Assembly (NCBI GenBank): GCA_041906305.1
Contig: JAYRJL010000001.1
Coordinates: 310,001-374,000, forward strand
DNA length: 64,000 nucleotides
DNA from: SHVZ01 sp041906305
GTDB lineage: Bacteria > Pseudomonadota > Alphaproteobacteria > SHVZ01
Direction of reading: 5' to 3'
In this document: one piece after another, positions 6,533 through 15,006 of the stretch
Layout of the letters: each line of letters starts with the position of its first letter
Numbering within the stretch: the first letter of the stretch is position 1
The notes under the pieces: model-generated
What the model was told of the DNA's origin: nothing
Seen by the model: only the letters and a program-made list of their open reading frames with translations
Databases searched by the model: none
Made by a program: the position numbers and the translations under genes

Positions 6533-8560
6533 GTGACCGCGAATCGTGATATCCGGAAACCCGTGGCCGTCTCCTCCCAAGATCGCGGGGCCAAACGCAC
6601 GCCCAAGAAGCGGAAGAGCCGCATCGACTGGCGGGCGATCTTCTATGGTCTGCTGCGCTGGGGGCTGGTCGCCGGCATCTGGGCCGGCGTCGCGGTCGCC
6701 GCGGTCGTCGCCTATTTCGCGCTGACCCTTCCCGACATCTCCGGCCTCGAGGACAGCGGCCGGAAACCCTCGATCCGCCTCGCGCTGACCGACGGCACCG
6801 TGTTCGCGAGCTCGGGCGAGGTCCATGGCCGGCCGGCGAACCTGAGCGAGCTGCCGAAGAGCCTGGTGCAGGCGGTGCTGGCGACCGAGGACCGCCGCTT
6901 CTTCAGCCATCTGGGCCTCGATCCGATCGGGCTGGCGCGCGCCGTCGTCGTCAACATCCGCGAGGGCGCGGTGCGCCAGGGCGGCTCGACGCTGACCCAG
7001 CAGCTGGCCAAGAACCTGTTCCTCACCAACGAGCGCAGCTTCGGGCGCAAGGTGCAGGAACTGATCCTCGCGGTCTGGCTCGAGTGGCGCTTCACCAAGG
7101 ATCAGATCCTCACGATCTACCTCAACCGCGTCTATCTCGGCGCCGGCACCTTCGGCGTCGCCGCCGCTTCGGAGCGCTATTTCGCCAAGGACCCGAAGGA
7201 GCTCAACGTCTACGAAAGCGCGCTGATCGCCGGCCTCCTGAAGGCTCCGGCACGCTATAGCCCGTCCGCCAATCCCGAGCGCGCGCGCGTTCGCACCGAG
7301 CAGGTGCTCGCCAACATGGTCGACGCGGGCTATCTGACCGAGGCGCAGGCGAGCGAGGCGAAGCGCCTGCCGGTCGGGCGCGGCAACTACGCGACCGCGG
7401 GTCTCGGCGGGCGCTACTTCGCCGACTGGGTGCTGGACCAGGTGGGCTCGACCATCGGCTATGTCGACCGCGACCTGATCGTAACCACGACGCTCGACCC
7501 CAAGCTGCAGCGGATCGCCGAAGGCGAGGTCGAAGCGATCCTCGCCAAGTATTCCGACAAGCGCGATGCCGACCAGGCGGCGCTGGTGACGCTCGGGGCC
7601 GACGGCCGCGTGCTGGCGCTGGTCGGCGGCCGCGACTACCGCGAGAGCCAGTTCAACCGCGCGACCCAGGCGCTCCGCCAGCCGGGGTCGGCGTTCAAGC
7701 CGTTCGTCTACCTCGCCGGGCTCGAAGCCGGCATCGGGCCGGACACGATCATCGACGACTCGCCGATCACGATCCGCAACTGGACCCCGTCGAACTTCGA
7801 TCGCAAGTACCGCGGGCCGATGCGCGTCGCCGACGCGGTGACGCAGTCGATCAACACGGTTGCCGTGCGCATCTCCGAGCAGGTCGGGCGCAGCCGCGTC
7901 ATCGACGTCGCGCACCGGCTCGGGATTCCGCAGGCGATCGACGACAACCCGAGCCTGGCGCTCGGTGCCAGCGAGGTGACGCTGATCGATCTCACGCAGT
8001 CCTACGGCGCCTTCGCCACCGGCGGCGAGGCGATGCGGGCCTGGGGCATCGTCGAGATCAAGGACACCAGCGGCCGCGTCCTCTATCGCCGCCAGCCGGC
8101 GCCCGAGCGCGTGATCTCCGCCGCCAATGCCGGCACCATGACCGACATGCTGACGAACGTCGTGCAGGCGGGCACCGGCCGTGCCGCGCGTCTCGACCGC
8201 CCGGCCGCCGGCAAGACCGGCACGACGTCGAATTCCAAGGACGCTCTGTTCGTCGGGTTCACCGCCGACTTCGTCACCGGCGTCTGGTTCGGCAACGACG
8301 ATGGCCAGCCGATGAAGGACGTGACCGGCGGCACGCTGCCGGCCGAGCTCTGGGGCAACTTCATGAAGAAGGCCAGCGCGGGTCTGCCCCCGAGGCCGCT
8401 GAAAGCCGCGCCGGCCGAATACTCGGCCCCGGTCGCCCAGGTGCCCTGGTATGCGCCATGGCGAGCGTTCACGGCGCCGCAGCCCGCCCCCGGATCCCTC
8501 GGCACGATCCGGGTTCCCGCCAACTCACCCCTGGCGTCCGGGGGCGGCGGCAAGGACTAG
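6533..8560 (+). CDS. Class A penicillin-binding protein (PBP1A family)
   Basis: The 675-residue bifunctional enzyme has a short cytoplasmic basic tail and one membrane anchor (about 36-64). A GT51 glycosyltransferase domain follows, with ATEDRRFFSH (117-126) and GGSTLTQQLAKN (150-161). The transpeptidase domain carries SAFK (S386-K389), SIN (439-441) and KTGTT (561-565). All catalytic motifs are intact. It polymerises and cross-links peptidoglycan in the periplasm. The start is GTG at 6533. The tail after about residue 620 is Pro/Ala-rich and low in complexity. An upstream CtrA-type site suggests possible cell-cycle control. Confidence 0.93.
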   Translation: MTANRDIRKPVAVSSQDRGAKRTPKKRKSRIDWRAIFYGLLRWGLVAGIWAGVAVAAVVAYFALTLPDISGLEDSGRKPSIRLALTDGTVFASSGEVHGRPANLSELPKSLVQAVLATEDRRFFSHLGLDPIGLARAVVVNIREGAVRQGGSTLTQQLAKNLFLTNERSFGRKVQELILAVWLEWRFTKDQILTIYLNRVYLGAGTFGVAAASERYFAKDPKELNVYESALIAGLLKAPARYSPSANPERARVRTEQVLANMVDAGYLTEAQASEAKRLPVGRGNYATAGLGGRYFADWVLDQVGSTIGYVDRDLIVTTTLDPKLQRIAEGEVEAILAKYSDKRDADQAALVTLGADGRVLALVGGRDYRESQFNRATQALRQPGSAFKPFVYLAGLEAGIGPDTIIDDSPITIRNWTPSNFDRKYRGPMRVADAVTQSINTVAVRISEQVGRSRVIDVAHRLGIPQAIDDNPSLALGASEVTLIDLTQSYGAFATGGEAMRAWGIVEIKDTSGRVLYRRQPAPERVISAANAGTMTDMLTNVVQAGTGRAARLDRPAAGKTGTTSNSKDALFVGFTADFVTGVWFGNDDGQPMKDVTGGTLPAELWGNFMKKASAGLPPRPLKAAPAEYSAPVAQVPWYAPWRAFTAPQPAPGSLGTIRVPANSPLASGGGGKD

Positions 8561-8635
8561 CCGGCCGTTTCGACCGGGATGAGCTCGACCGGGTCCGGGG
8601 ACATCTTGACGTCCGCCGGTGCGGTAGCCATTTAC

Positions 8636-8650
8636 CTGGAATGATTCTAA
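8636..8650. promoter_or_regulatory. Irr/ICE-like palindrome in front of dps
   Basis: The 15-base element CTGGAAT-G-ATTCTAA is a near-palindrome centred on 8643, with two mismatches per seven-base arm. It resembles the iron control element (TTAGAA-N3-TTCTAA type) bound by Irr in Alphaproteobacteria. It lies 13 bases before the dps start. A TTGACG hexamer at 8606-8611 could be a -35 box, but the matching -10 is weak. Regulation of dps by iron is plausible but not shown. Confidence 0.35.
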
Positions 8651-8663
8651 TGAGGAGTCGGAT

Positions 8664-9110
8664 ATGCCGAAGGCGGATGCTGTCGTCGATGGGCTGACCA
8701 GGGTGCTGGCGGATTCCTATGCACTCTACTTCAAGACCCACGCCTTCCACTGGAACGTGACCGGCCCGACCTTCTTCTCGCTGCACGAGATGTTCGGCGC
8801 CCAGTACAACGAGATCTGGACCGCGCTCGACGAGATCGCCGAGCGCATCCGCGCCATCAACGGCACGCCGCCGGTGAGCCCGTCCGCGCTTGCCCGCCTG
8901 GCGACGATCGGCGAAGCCAAGGGCAACCTCGAGGCCAACGCCATGGTGCGTGAGCTCTACGAGAGCAACCAGGCGGTGGTGAAGACGATCAAGGCGACGT
9001 TGGCCGCGGCGCAGAAGGCGGGCGACGAGGCGACCGCCGACCTGCTGATCACCCGCACCGAGGCGCACGACAAGCACGCCTGGATGCTGAAGAGCAGCCT
9101 CGCGGACTAG
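8664..9110 (+). CDS. dps: Dps-family DNA-protection ferritin
   Basis: The 148-residue mini-ferritin belongs to a family that forms dodecamers, oxidises Fe(II) with peroxide and stores the iron, protecting DNA. The ferroxidase ligands expected between subunits are visible at H29 (AFHWNVTG), H41 (LHEMF), D56 and E60 (LDEIAER), with spacing like that of E. coli Dps. The aspartate equivalent to E. coli D67 is glycine here. GAGGAG before the ATG is a good ribosome binding site. The gene is monocistronic, and its TAG stop shares a CTAG with the stop of the convergent kinase gene. Confidence 0.93.
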   Translation: MPKADAVVDGLTRVLADSYALYFKTHAFHWNVTGPTFFSLHEMFGAQYNEIWTALDEIAERIRAINGTPPVSPSALARLATIGEAKGNLEANAMVRELYESNQAVVKTIKATLAAAQKAGDEATADLLITRTEAHDKHAWMLKSSLAD

Positions 9111-12100
9111 AGGCCGGCCGGCCGCGCCTCCTTGGCGTGGGCCGTGAAGTCGATCGTGCAGCGAACCCCGTCCGGGGCGAAGTCGAGCAGGATCTCGCCG
9201 TCGAGATCGGAGGGGAGGGCGCGCTCGATCAGGGTGCTGCCGAAGCCGCGGCGCTTGGGTCGCGAGACCTTCGGGCCGCCGCGCTCGGACCATGTCAGCA
9301 TGAGCCGGCGCGGATCGCTTCGCGCGATCGTCCATCTGACGTCGATGCGGCCCGACGGCGCGGTCAGCGCGCCGTACTTGGCCGCGTTCGTCGCCAGCTC
9401 GTGCAGGCCGAGCGACAGCGCCAGTCCCTGACGCGGCGTGAGGTCGCAGTCCGGACCTTCGATCGTGAAGACGTCGGCGCTGCGGTGGGGCGCGATGACT
9501 TCGTCGATGAGCTCGCGGAGCGAGATCGCCTCCCACTGACGCTGCGTCAGCAGGCTGTGCGCGCCCGAGAGCGCCATGATCCGGGCCTGAAATGCGCCGA
9601 TGAAATCCTTGATGCCTGTGGCGCTCGTCGCCGTCTGCCGCGCCAGCGACAGCACGGTCGTCAGCGTGTTACGGACGCGATGGTTCAGCTCGCTCATCAG
9701 GAGCTGCTGTGCCTCGATCAGCCGTCGCTGCTCGGTCACGTCCTGGGTGACGCCGACGATGCGCATGGGCTGCCCCGACACCCGGACGACGTCGCCATGG
9801 CTCGAGAGCCAGCGGACCTCGCCGCCGGGCCGCAGGATGCGATGCTCGATCCCGAGCGGATTCCTGCCTTCGATGCAGTCGCCGAACGCGGCGACGACGC
9901 GGTCCCGGTCCTCCGGGTGGACGAGTCCGCGCCATTCCTCGGCAGCGAGCGCCGGACGGTCGGGATCGAGGCCAAGCATCCGCATCAGGTTCGAGTCGCC
10001 GCCCACGGTCCAGGTCGACGGGTCGGCGTGCCAGACGCCCAGTCCCGCGGCCTTCGCGGCGAGGCCGAACCAGGTCGCGCTCTCGTGCTGCTTCGCCGCG
10101 AATTCCTTCCGCGCCCGGTTCATTTCCAGATGCGAGCGGACCCGCGCGATCAGCTCGCGTGGCGAGAACGGCTTGATCAGGTAGTCGTCGGCGCCGGCAT
10201 CAAGGCCGACGATCCGCGCCTCCTCGCCGGCCCTCGCCGACAGCAGGATCACCGGGATCGTGCGGGTGCGCGGATCGCCCCTGAGTTCCCGCAGCAGGCC
10301 GAAGCCGTCGAGCTCCGGCATCATGACGTCGGCGAGCACGAGGTCGGGAGGGTCGCGGAGTGCCTGCGCGAGAGCCGCCTGGCCGTCGGCGACGGCGGTC
10401 ACCGTCCAATGCGCCTCCAGAATCCGGCTGACGAAGTCCCGCATGTCGGCGTTGTCGTCGGCCCAGAGGATGCGGGCGTCCTTGAGATCCGCGGATGCCG
10501 GAGGAATCGCGTCGTCGGTGATCTCGTCGCCGATCAGCCACCGCTGGGCTTCCTCGACGAAGATTCCGGCGCGGATCGGGGTCGCCTCCAGTTCCTTGCT
10601 GCCTTCGATACGGTCCGCCGGGAGGTGGGCGGTTCCGGTCCGGAGCGTGACCGTGAAGACGGTTCCGCGCCCGAGCTCGCTGGTGACCGAGATGGCGCCG
10701 CCCTGGAGCTTGACCAGGTCATGGACGAGCGCGAGCCCGATGCCGCTTCCCTCGTGCGATCGCGAGCGCACGTTCGGCACGCGATAGAAGCGCTCGAACA
10801 CATGCCGGATATGCTCCGGCGCGATGCCGATGCCGGTATCCTGGACGCGCAGCTCGACGTGATCGCCGAGCCAGCGAAGCCGCACCTCGATCTGGCCATC
10901 GAAGGTGTACTTCAGGGCATTGGAGAGAAGATTGAGGACGATCTTCTCCCACATGTCGCGGTCGACGTAGACCGGTTCCGGGAGCGTCGGGCAATCGACG
11001 ACCATGCGGAGATTCGCCTGCTTCACCGCCGAGTGGAAGACGCTGGCGAGCTCGGCCGTCGTCCTGGACAGATCGGTCGGCGAATAGGCGATCTCGATCC
11101 GGCCCGCCTCGATCCGGGAGAAGTCGAGAAGCGAGTTGACGAGCTTCAGGAGCCGTTGCGAGTTGCGATGGGCGAGCGCCAGCCTCTGGCGGTCGTCTTC
11201 GCCGAGGCTTCCCCGAGGGGAGGCCAGCATCTCCTCGATCGGGCTCAGCATCAGGGTCAGCGGCGTCCGGAACTCGTGGCTGACGTTCGAGAAGAACAGG
11301 GTCTTGGCGCGGTCGATCTCCGCCAGCGCCTCGGCCCGCCGCCGCTCCTCGGCCAGCGCGCGCACCGTGGCGATCGCCGCCGCCGTGTTGGACGCGATCA
11401 GGCGGAGGAAGTCGCGGTTGCCGTCGTCGAGCGCGCGTCTCGGGTTGAGGCCGGCGACCAGGAATCCGAGCGGCGCGGGTCCTGCCCCGAGCAGCGGCAG
11501 GCTGACGACGGTGTTGACCGGCTCGGTGTTCTCGGCGCGCGGGAGCGCGCGTGTCTCGGCGAGGTCCGCCGCGGTCAGCACGATCTCCTTCCGCTCGGCC
11601 GTCGCCGCGGTCAGCGGCCATGCCGAGGCGGGCCGCGTCTCGATGCCGGACGAGGCACGCGGCCTGACCTCGCCCGAGCTCGGGTCTGCTTCGTAGAGGA
11701 TGGAGAACGAGATGTCCCTGGGATCGGCGGCGAGAACCTCGGAGACCTTCCGGAAGACGCAATCGGTGTCCCGGGCCTCGCCGGCGACATTGGCGAGATC
11801 GCGCAGCGTCCGTAGCCGGCGCTCGACGACCACCCGGCCGGTGGTCTCGCTGACGATGCAGAAGATTCCGCCGACGCGGCCGCTCTCGTCGCGGACGGGA
11901 TCGTAGGAGATGTCGAAGAATGTTTCCTCGGGATAGCCGTAGCGCTCGAGGAGGAACGGATGATCGCTGCCCCAGAAGGCCTCGCCGGTCCGCATGATCG
12001 GTGCGACCAAAGGCGCGATGGTGCTCTCCCAGACCTCGCGCCAAACCTCGCGCCCGGGCTGGCCGAGCGCCCAGGGGTGCTTCATGCCGAGCACCGGGCG

Positions 12101-12319
12101 GTAGGCGTCGTTGTAGAGGAAGACGAGGTCGGGACCCCAGAACAGGCAGATCTGGGCGCGGGACGGCAGAAGGATGCTGACGGCGCTGCGGAGGCTCTGC
12201 GGCCAGGAATCCGGCGGTCCGAGCGAGGTCGACGACCAGTCGAAGGCGCGCATGCGCGAGCCCATCTCGCCCCCGCCGGTCAGGAAATCCTGCGCGGCGC
12301 CCTTCGACGCGCTGTTCAT
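9107..12319 (-). CDS. Hybrid sensor with two kinase modules: PAS-GAF-HisKA-HATPase-REC-PAS-HWE kinase
   Basis: The 1070-residue soluble protein reads, in order: PAS-like region (about 25-165), GAF (about 175-320), HisKA with SHEFRTPL (H348), HATPase with NLLSNALKYTF and DTGIGIA (to about 560), receiver with VLADVMMPELDG (D664) and KPF, a second PAS (about 750-865), then an HWE/HisKA_2 kinase with ELNHRVRNTL (H880) and an ATP-binding end with GFGSTLIERAL. The two phosphoacceptor histidines belong to different kinase families, so the chain could carry two phosphorelay outputs. There is no membrane segment, so the signal is probably cytosolic. No partner regulator adjoins it; it lies downstream of an exporter gene on the same strand. 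Confidence 0.9.
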   Translation of the reverse strand: MNSASKGAAQDFLTGGGEMGSRMRAFDWSSTSLGPPDSWPQSLRSAVSILLPSRAQICLFWGPDLVFLYNDAYRPVLGMKHPWALGQPGREVWREVWESTIAPLVAPIMRTGEAFWGSDHPFLLERYGYPEETFFDISYDPVRDESGRVGGIFCIVSETTGRVVVERRLRTLRDLANVAGEARDTDCVFRKVSEVLAADPRDISFSILYEADPSSGEVRPRASSGIETRPASAWPLTAATAERKEIVLTAADLAETRALPRAENTEPVNTVVSLPLLGAGPAPLGFLVAGLNPRRALDDGNRDFLRLIASNTAAAIATVRALAEERRRAEALAEIDRAKTLFFSNVSHEFRTPLTLMLSPIEEMLASPRGSLGEDDRQRLALAHRNSQRLLKLVNSLLDFSRIEAGRIEIAYSPTDLSRTTAELASVFHSAVKQANLRMVVDCPTLPEPVYVDRDMWEKIVLNLLSNALKYTFDGQIEVRLRWLGDHVELRVQDTGIGIAPEHIRHVFERFYRVPNVRSRSHEGSGIGLALVHDLVKLQGGAISVTSELGRGTVFTVTLRTGTAHLPADRIEGSKELEATPIRAGIFVEEAQRWLIGDEITDDAIPPASADLKDARILWADDNADMRDFVSRILEAHWTVTAVADGQAALAQALRDPPDLVLADVMMPELDGFGLLRELRGDPRTRTIPVILLSARAGEEARIVGLDAGADDYLIKPFSPRELIARVRSHLEMNRARKEFAAKQHESATWFGLAAKAAGLGVWHADPSTWTVGGDSNLMRMLGLDPDRPALAAEEWRGLVHPEDRDRVVAAFGDCIEGRNPLGIEHRILRPGGEVRWLSSHGDVVRVSGQPMRIVGVTQDVTEQRRLIEAQQLLMSELNHRVRNTLTTVLSLARQTATSATGIKDFIGAFQARIMALSGAHSLLTQRQWEAISLRELIDEVIAPHRSADVFTIEGPDCDLTPRQGLALSLGLHELATNAAKYGALTAPSGRIDVRWTIARSDPRRLMLTWSERGGPKVSRPKRRGFGSTLIERALPSDLDGEILLDFAPDGVRCTIDFTAHAKEARPAGL

Positions 12320-12400
12320 CTCGTCACGGCTCCGCTGTGAGACGGCTTGGACAGGTAGAACACCGGGGCCCCAACACCGGATGGCGGTATCAGGTTCCGC

Positions 12401-13606
12401 TCAGCGTCCGGCCGGACTCCTCAGCACCAGACCCCAGAAGCTGGCGAGCCCCAGCGTCGAAACAAGGGCGACCGCCGTCATCATCGGGCGGGTGGTGCCG
12501 TCGAGGATCTGGCCGACCCCGACGCCGACTGCGGCGGCGATGCCGAGCTGGAGGAATCCCACCATCGCCGCGGCGGCGCCTGCCATGCGCGGGTACGGGC
12601 CGATGGCGCCGGCGATCGCGGCCGGGAGCGTGAAGCCGATGCCGACCATCACGACGACGAAGGGGAGGAGCACCGCCCAGACGGTCGCGATGCCGGCCCA
12701 GGCGAGCAGGGCGCCGAGAAGGCCGAACACGGCCGAGATCAGCGTGCCGGTCGTCACCATGGGCTGGATGCCGAAGCGGGCGATCAGACGCCCCGCCATC
12801 AGCGCGCCGACCGAATAGCCGGCCGCCGCGGCGCCGAAGCAGAAGCCGAAATACTCGGTCGGCAGGCCCAGCACGTCGATCAGCGTGAAGCTCGATCCGG
12901 AGATGAAGCAGAAGATCCCGCAATAGGCGAGCGTCACCGCGAGGGCATAGCCCACATACACGCGGTCGCGCAGCAGCGAGGCGTAGTTCGAGAGGATCCG
13001 CTTGGGCGCGATCGCGTGCGGGTCGGGATGCAGATTGGTCTCGTCCAGCAGGGTGTAGAGGCCGACCAGGCAGACCGCGCCGAAGCCGGCGAGAAACAGG
13101 AAGTTCGCCTGCCAGCCCAGATGCACGGTCATCCAGCTTCCGAGCATCGGGCCGATGATCGGCGCGATCGCCATGGCGGAGGCCATGTAGGCGAGCACGC
13201 GCGCCGCTACGACCGGCGCGTAGAGATCGCGCGCGACGGCGCGGCCGAGCGTGACCCCGGCGCAGGATCCGACCGCCTGCATCAGCCGGAAGAAGATCAG
13301 CGCCTCGATCGTCGGCGCTGCGGCACAGGCGAGGCTGGCCGCGACATAGAGCGCGATCGCGACGCGCAGCACCGGCCGGCGTCCGAAGCGGTCGGAGATC
13401 GGCCCGTAGGCGAGCTGCATCAGCGCCGAGCCCAGCAGGAACACGCTCAAGGTCAGCTGCACCTTCGCCTCGGTGGTGGCGAAGATCTGCACCATCGTCG
13501 GCAGGGAGGCGAGGTAGAGATCGGTCGAGATCGCCTGGAAGGCGACGAGGCCGGTCAGCAGCACGTTGACGACCGCGCCGGAGCGCGGCGGTGCGCCAGA
13601 CGTCAT
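12401..13606 (-). CDS. Bcr/CflA-type MFS multidrug exporter
   Basis: The 401-residue protein has 12 hydrophobic segments. Segment 1 has the Bcr/CflA signature DLYLASLPTM, and the cytoplasmic loop 2-3 motif is YGPISDRFGRRPVL. RAVARDLY follows in the fourth-helix region. The family exports bicyclomycin, chloramphenicol and similar drugs using the proton gradient. The start is set at MTSGAPP (13606); an in-frame start at 13669 would overlap the preceding gene and add an atypical Ala/Thr tail. It begins 7 bases after the stop of the metallopeptidase gene, so the two are probably co-transcribed. Confidence 0.88.
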   Translation of the reverse strand: MTSGAPPRSGAVVNVLLTGLVAFQAISTDLYLASLPTMVQIFATTEAKVQLTLSVFLLGSALMQLAYGPISDRFGRRPVLRVAIALYVAASLACAAAPTIEALIFFRLMQAVGSCAGVTLGRAVARDLYAPVVAARVLAYMASAMAIAPIIGPMLGSWMTVHLGWQANFLFLAGFGAVCLVGLYTLLDETNLHPDPHAIAPKRILSNYASLLRDRVYVGYALAVTLAYCGIFCFISGSSFTLIDVLGLPTEYFGFCFGAAAAGYSVGALMAGRLIARFGIQPMVTTGTLISAVFGLLGALLAWAGIATVWAVLLPFVVVMVGIGFTLPAAIAGAIGPYPRMAGAAAAMVGFLQLGIAAAVGVGVGQILDGTTRPMMTAVALVSTLGLASFWGLVLRSPAGR

Positions 13607-13613
13607 GCGCCAG

Positions 13614-14303
13614 TCATCCGTAGCGGTGCAGGCGGATGCCGTGGTCGCTGAGCCAGCGGCGCGGAGCATCCACGTCCGGCACCATGTGGCGGACCAGCCG
13701 CCAGAAGCGGGGCCCGTGGTTGAGCTCGACCAGATGCGCGATCTCGTGCGCGACCACGTAGTTCATGACCTCGCGCGGCGCCAGGATCAGGCGCCAGCAG
13801 AAGGCGATGCGTCCCGTCGGCGAGCAGCTTCCCCAGCGGGTCGTGGTATCGCGCAGCGTGACGCGGGTCGGACGCCTGCCGATGATCTCCGAATGCCGGT
13901 CGATCAGCTCGGCGATCTGCCGCCGGGCCTCCGCCTTCAGCCAGTCGGTGACGCGCCGCGGCAGGTGCTCGACGGCGCCGGCGACATGGATCTCCTGGCC
14001 CTCGATCCACACCGTGCCGCGCATGCCGGGACGATGCCGGATGCGGTGAGTCTGGCCGCCGATGGGGACGTCGATGCCGTCGGCGAAGGGCACCGGCGGC
14101 GGCAGGCTGTTGAGCTTGCTGTCGATCCACTTCCGGTTCTTCTCGGCGAAGTCGGCGGCGCGGTTCAGCGAGGCGCGCTTCGGCACCACGAGCAGCACCA
14201 CGCCGGTCGGCGCGTCGACGCGCAAGGACACGCGCCTCGCGGTCGCCGACATCTTGAGCTGCACGCCCGGCGGAAGCTTCACCGATCCGTCCTTTGACAA
14301 CAT
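13614..14303 (-). CDS. YgjP-like M48-type metallopeptidase (DUF45)
   Basis: The 229-residue product matches the YgjP/DUF45 family: RWGSCSPTGRIAFCWRL, then the zinc site VVAHEIAHLVELNHG, with H186, E187 and H190 of HExxH and a third likely ligand at H196. The fold is related to SprT and M48 peptidases. The substrates are unknown; the protein has no signal peptide and should be cytosolic. The start is chosen at MLSKDGSV (14303), because upstream in-frame ATGs would extend into the Rrf2 promoter region. It is divergent from the rrf2 gene. Confidence 0.85.
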   Translation of the reverse strand: MLSKDGSVKLPPGVQLKMSATARRVSLRVDAPTGVVLLVVPKRASLNRAADFAEKNRKWIDSKLNSLPPPVPFADGIDVPIGGQTHRIRHRPGMRGTVWIEGQEIHVAGAVEHLPRRVTDWLKAEARRQIAELIDRHSEIIGRRPTRVTLRDTTTRWGSCSPTGRIAFCWRLILAPREVMNYVVAHEIAHLVELNHGPRFWRLVRHMVPDVDAPRRWLSDHGIRLHRYG

Positions 14304-14424
14304 CGCAATCGGCCCTCCGCGACATCGGCCACGCGCCGCAGTGGCGCTGCCTGGAGCACGCTCCGGTCTTCGAGGGACGATCCGTCCTAGCCGGCTTTGC
14401 GCGTCGGGGTCAATCGCCGGACGC

Positions 14425-14453
14425 TTGCCGACGCGATCCATATTTTCTATACT
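14425..14453 (+). promoter_or_regulatory. Sigma-70-type promoter of the rrf2-ndh operon
   Basis: TTGCCG (14425-14430) and TATACT (14448-14453) are separated by 17 bases, close to the housekeeping promoter consensus. Transcription would begin near 14460, about 28 bases before the rrf2 ATG. The -10 box overlaps the left arm of the dyad at 14451-14473, as expected for a repressor-controlled promoter. Confidence 0.55.
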
Positions 14454-14473
14454 GAGACTAACAAAGTCGTAGT
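14451..14473. promoter_or_regulatory. Dyad operator, probably for the adjacent Rrf2 regulator
   Basis: ACTGAGACT (14451-14459) and AGTCGTAGT (14465-14473) form an inverted repeat with 7 of 9 matching positions around a 5-base centre. It covers the -10 box and start site of the rrf2 gene, which suggests autorepression. Rrf2 proteins typically bind such dyads as dimers. Identity of the binder is inferred from position. Confidence 0.45.
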
Positions 14474-14487
14474 TTGGAGATCCCATC

Positions 14488-15006
14488 ATGACCCACTACG
14501 GCGCCGGCGTCGAATATGCGTTGCATACGCTGCTGAACCTGAGCCTCGCGCCGGACGAGACGGCGCCGAGCGCGCGCGACCTCGCGGAGTTCCAGCGTCT
14601 GCCGCTCGCCTTCATGAGAAAGCTGCTGACCCAGCTTGAGAAGGCGGGACTTGTGGAGGCGACCGAGGGCCTGCGCGGCGGCTGGCGCTTGGCGCGCGAG
14701 CCGAAGAGGATCACCGCGCTCGACGTCGCGGAAGCGGCGCAGGGGCAGACGCCGCTGTTCGAGTGCCGCGAGATCCGCGGGCGCTGCGCGCTCTGGGAGG
14801 AGGGGGCTGCTCCCCGCAGCGCGACGTCGGGCGTCTGCGAGATCCATGCGGTGATGCTGGCGGCGGAAGCCGCGATGCGGCGCGAGCTTGCGAAGTCGAC
14901 GCTGGCCGACATCGCCCAGCGCGTGAAGGCGAAGAGCGCCCGGCCGGACTCGACTGTGGTCCCCGACTGGTTCGCCGATCGTTACGCCGAGAGGAGGAAG
15001 TCGTGA
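14488..15006 (+). CDS. Rrf2-family transcriptional regulator, possible Fe-S sensor
   Basis: The 172-residue winged-helix protein starts with the family pattern HYGAGVEYALHTLLNLS, and then has LPLAFMRKLLTQLEKAGLVEATEGLRGGWRL, which holds the recognition helix and wing. Three cysteines follow: C93, C100 and C117. IscR, NsrR and RirA use three clustered Cys to hold a cluster. Here the first spacing is similar, but the last Cys is 17 residues on, so the ligand set may differ. The gene overlaps the following oxidoreductase (GTGA) and is probably its regulator. The effector is unknown; NO, iron or redox state are candidates. Confidence 0.85.
   Translation: MTHYGAGVEYALHTLLNLSLAPDETAPSARDLAEFQRLPLAFMRKLLTQLEKAGLVEATEGLRGGWRLAREPKRITALDVAEAAQGQTPLFECREIRGRCALWEEGAAPRSATSGVCEIHAVMLAAEAAMRRELAKSTLADIAQRVKAKSARPDSTVVPDWFADRYAERRKS

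Noticed and set aside
9137..11815. Very long open frame (about 890 codons) on the plus strand opposite the dual-kinase gene
   Set aside because: It is antisense to a gene with clear domains; its translation is Arg/Asp/Gly-rich without recognisable motifs. High GC content leaves antisense frames open by chance. The same applies to 26155-28809 and 28971-31931, opposite the hybrid kinases.
12360..12400. Terminator after the Bcr/CflA-type exporter gene
   Set aside because: The GGGGCCCC and repeated ACACCGG elements form no stem with a T tract on the minus strand.
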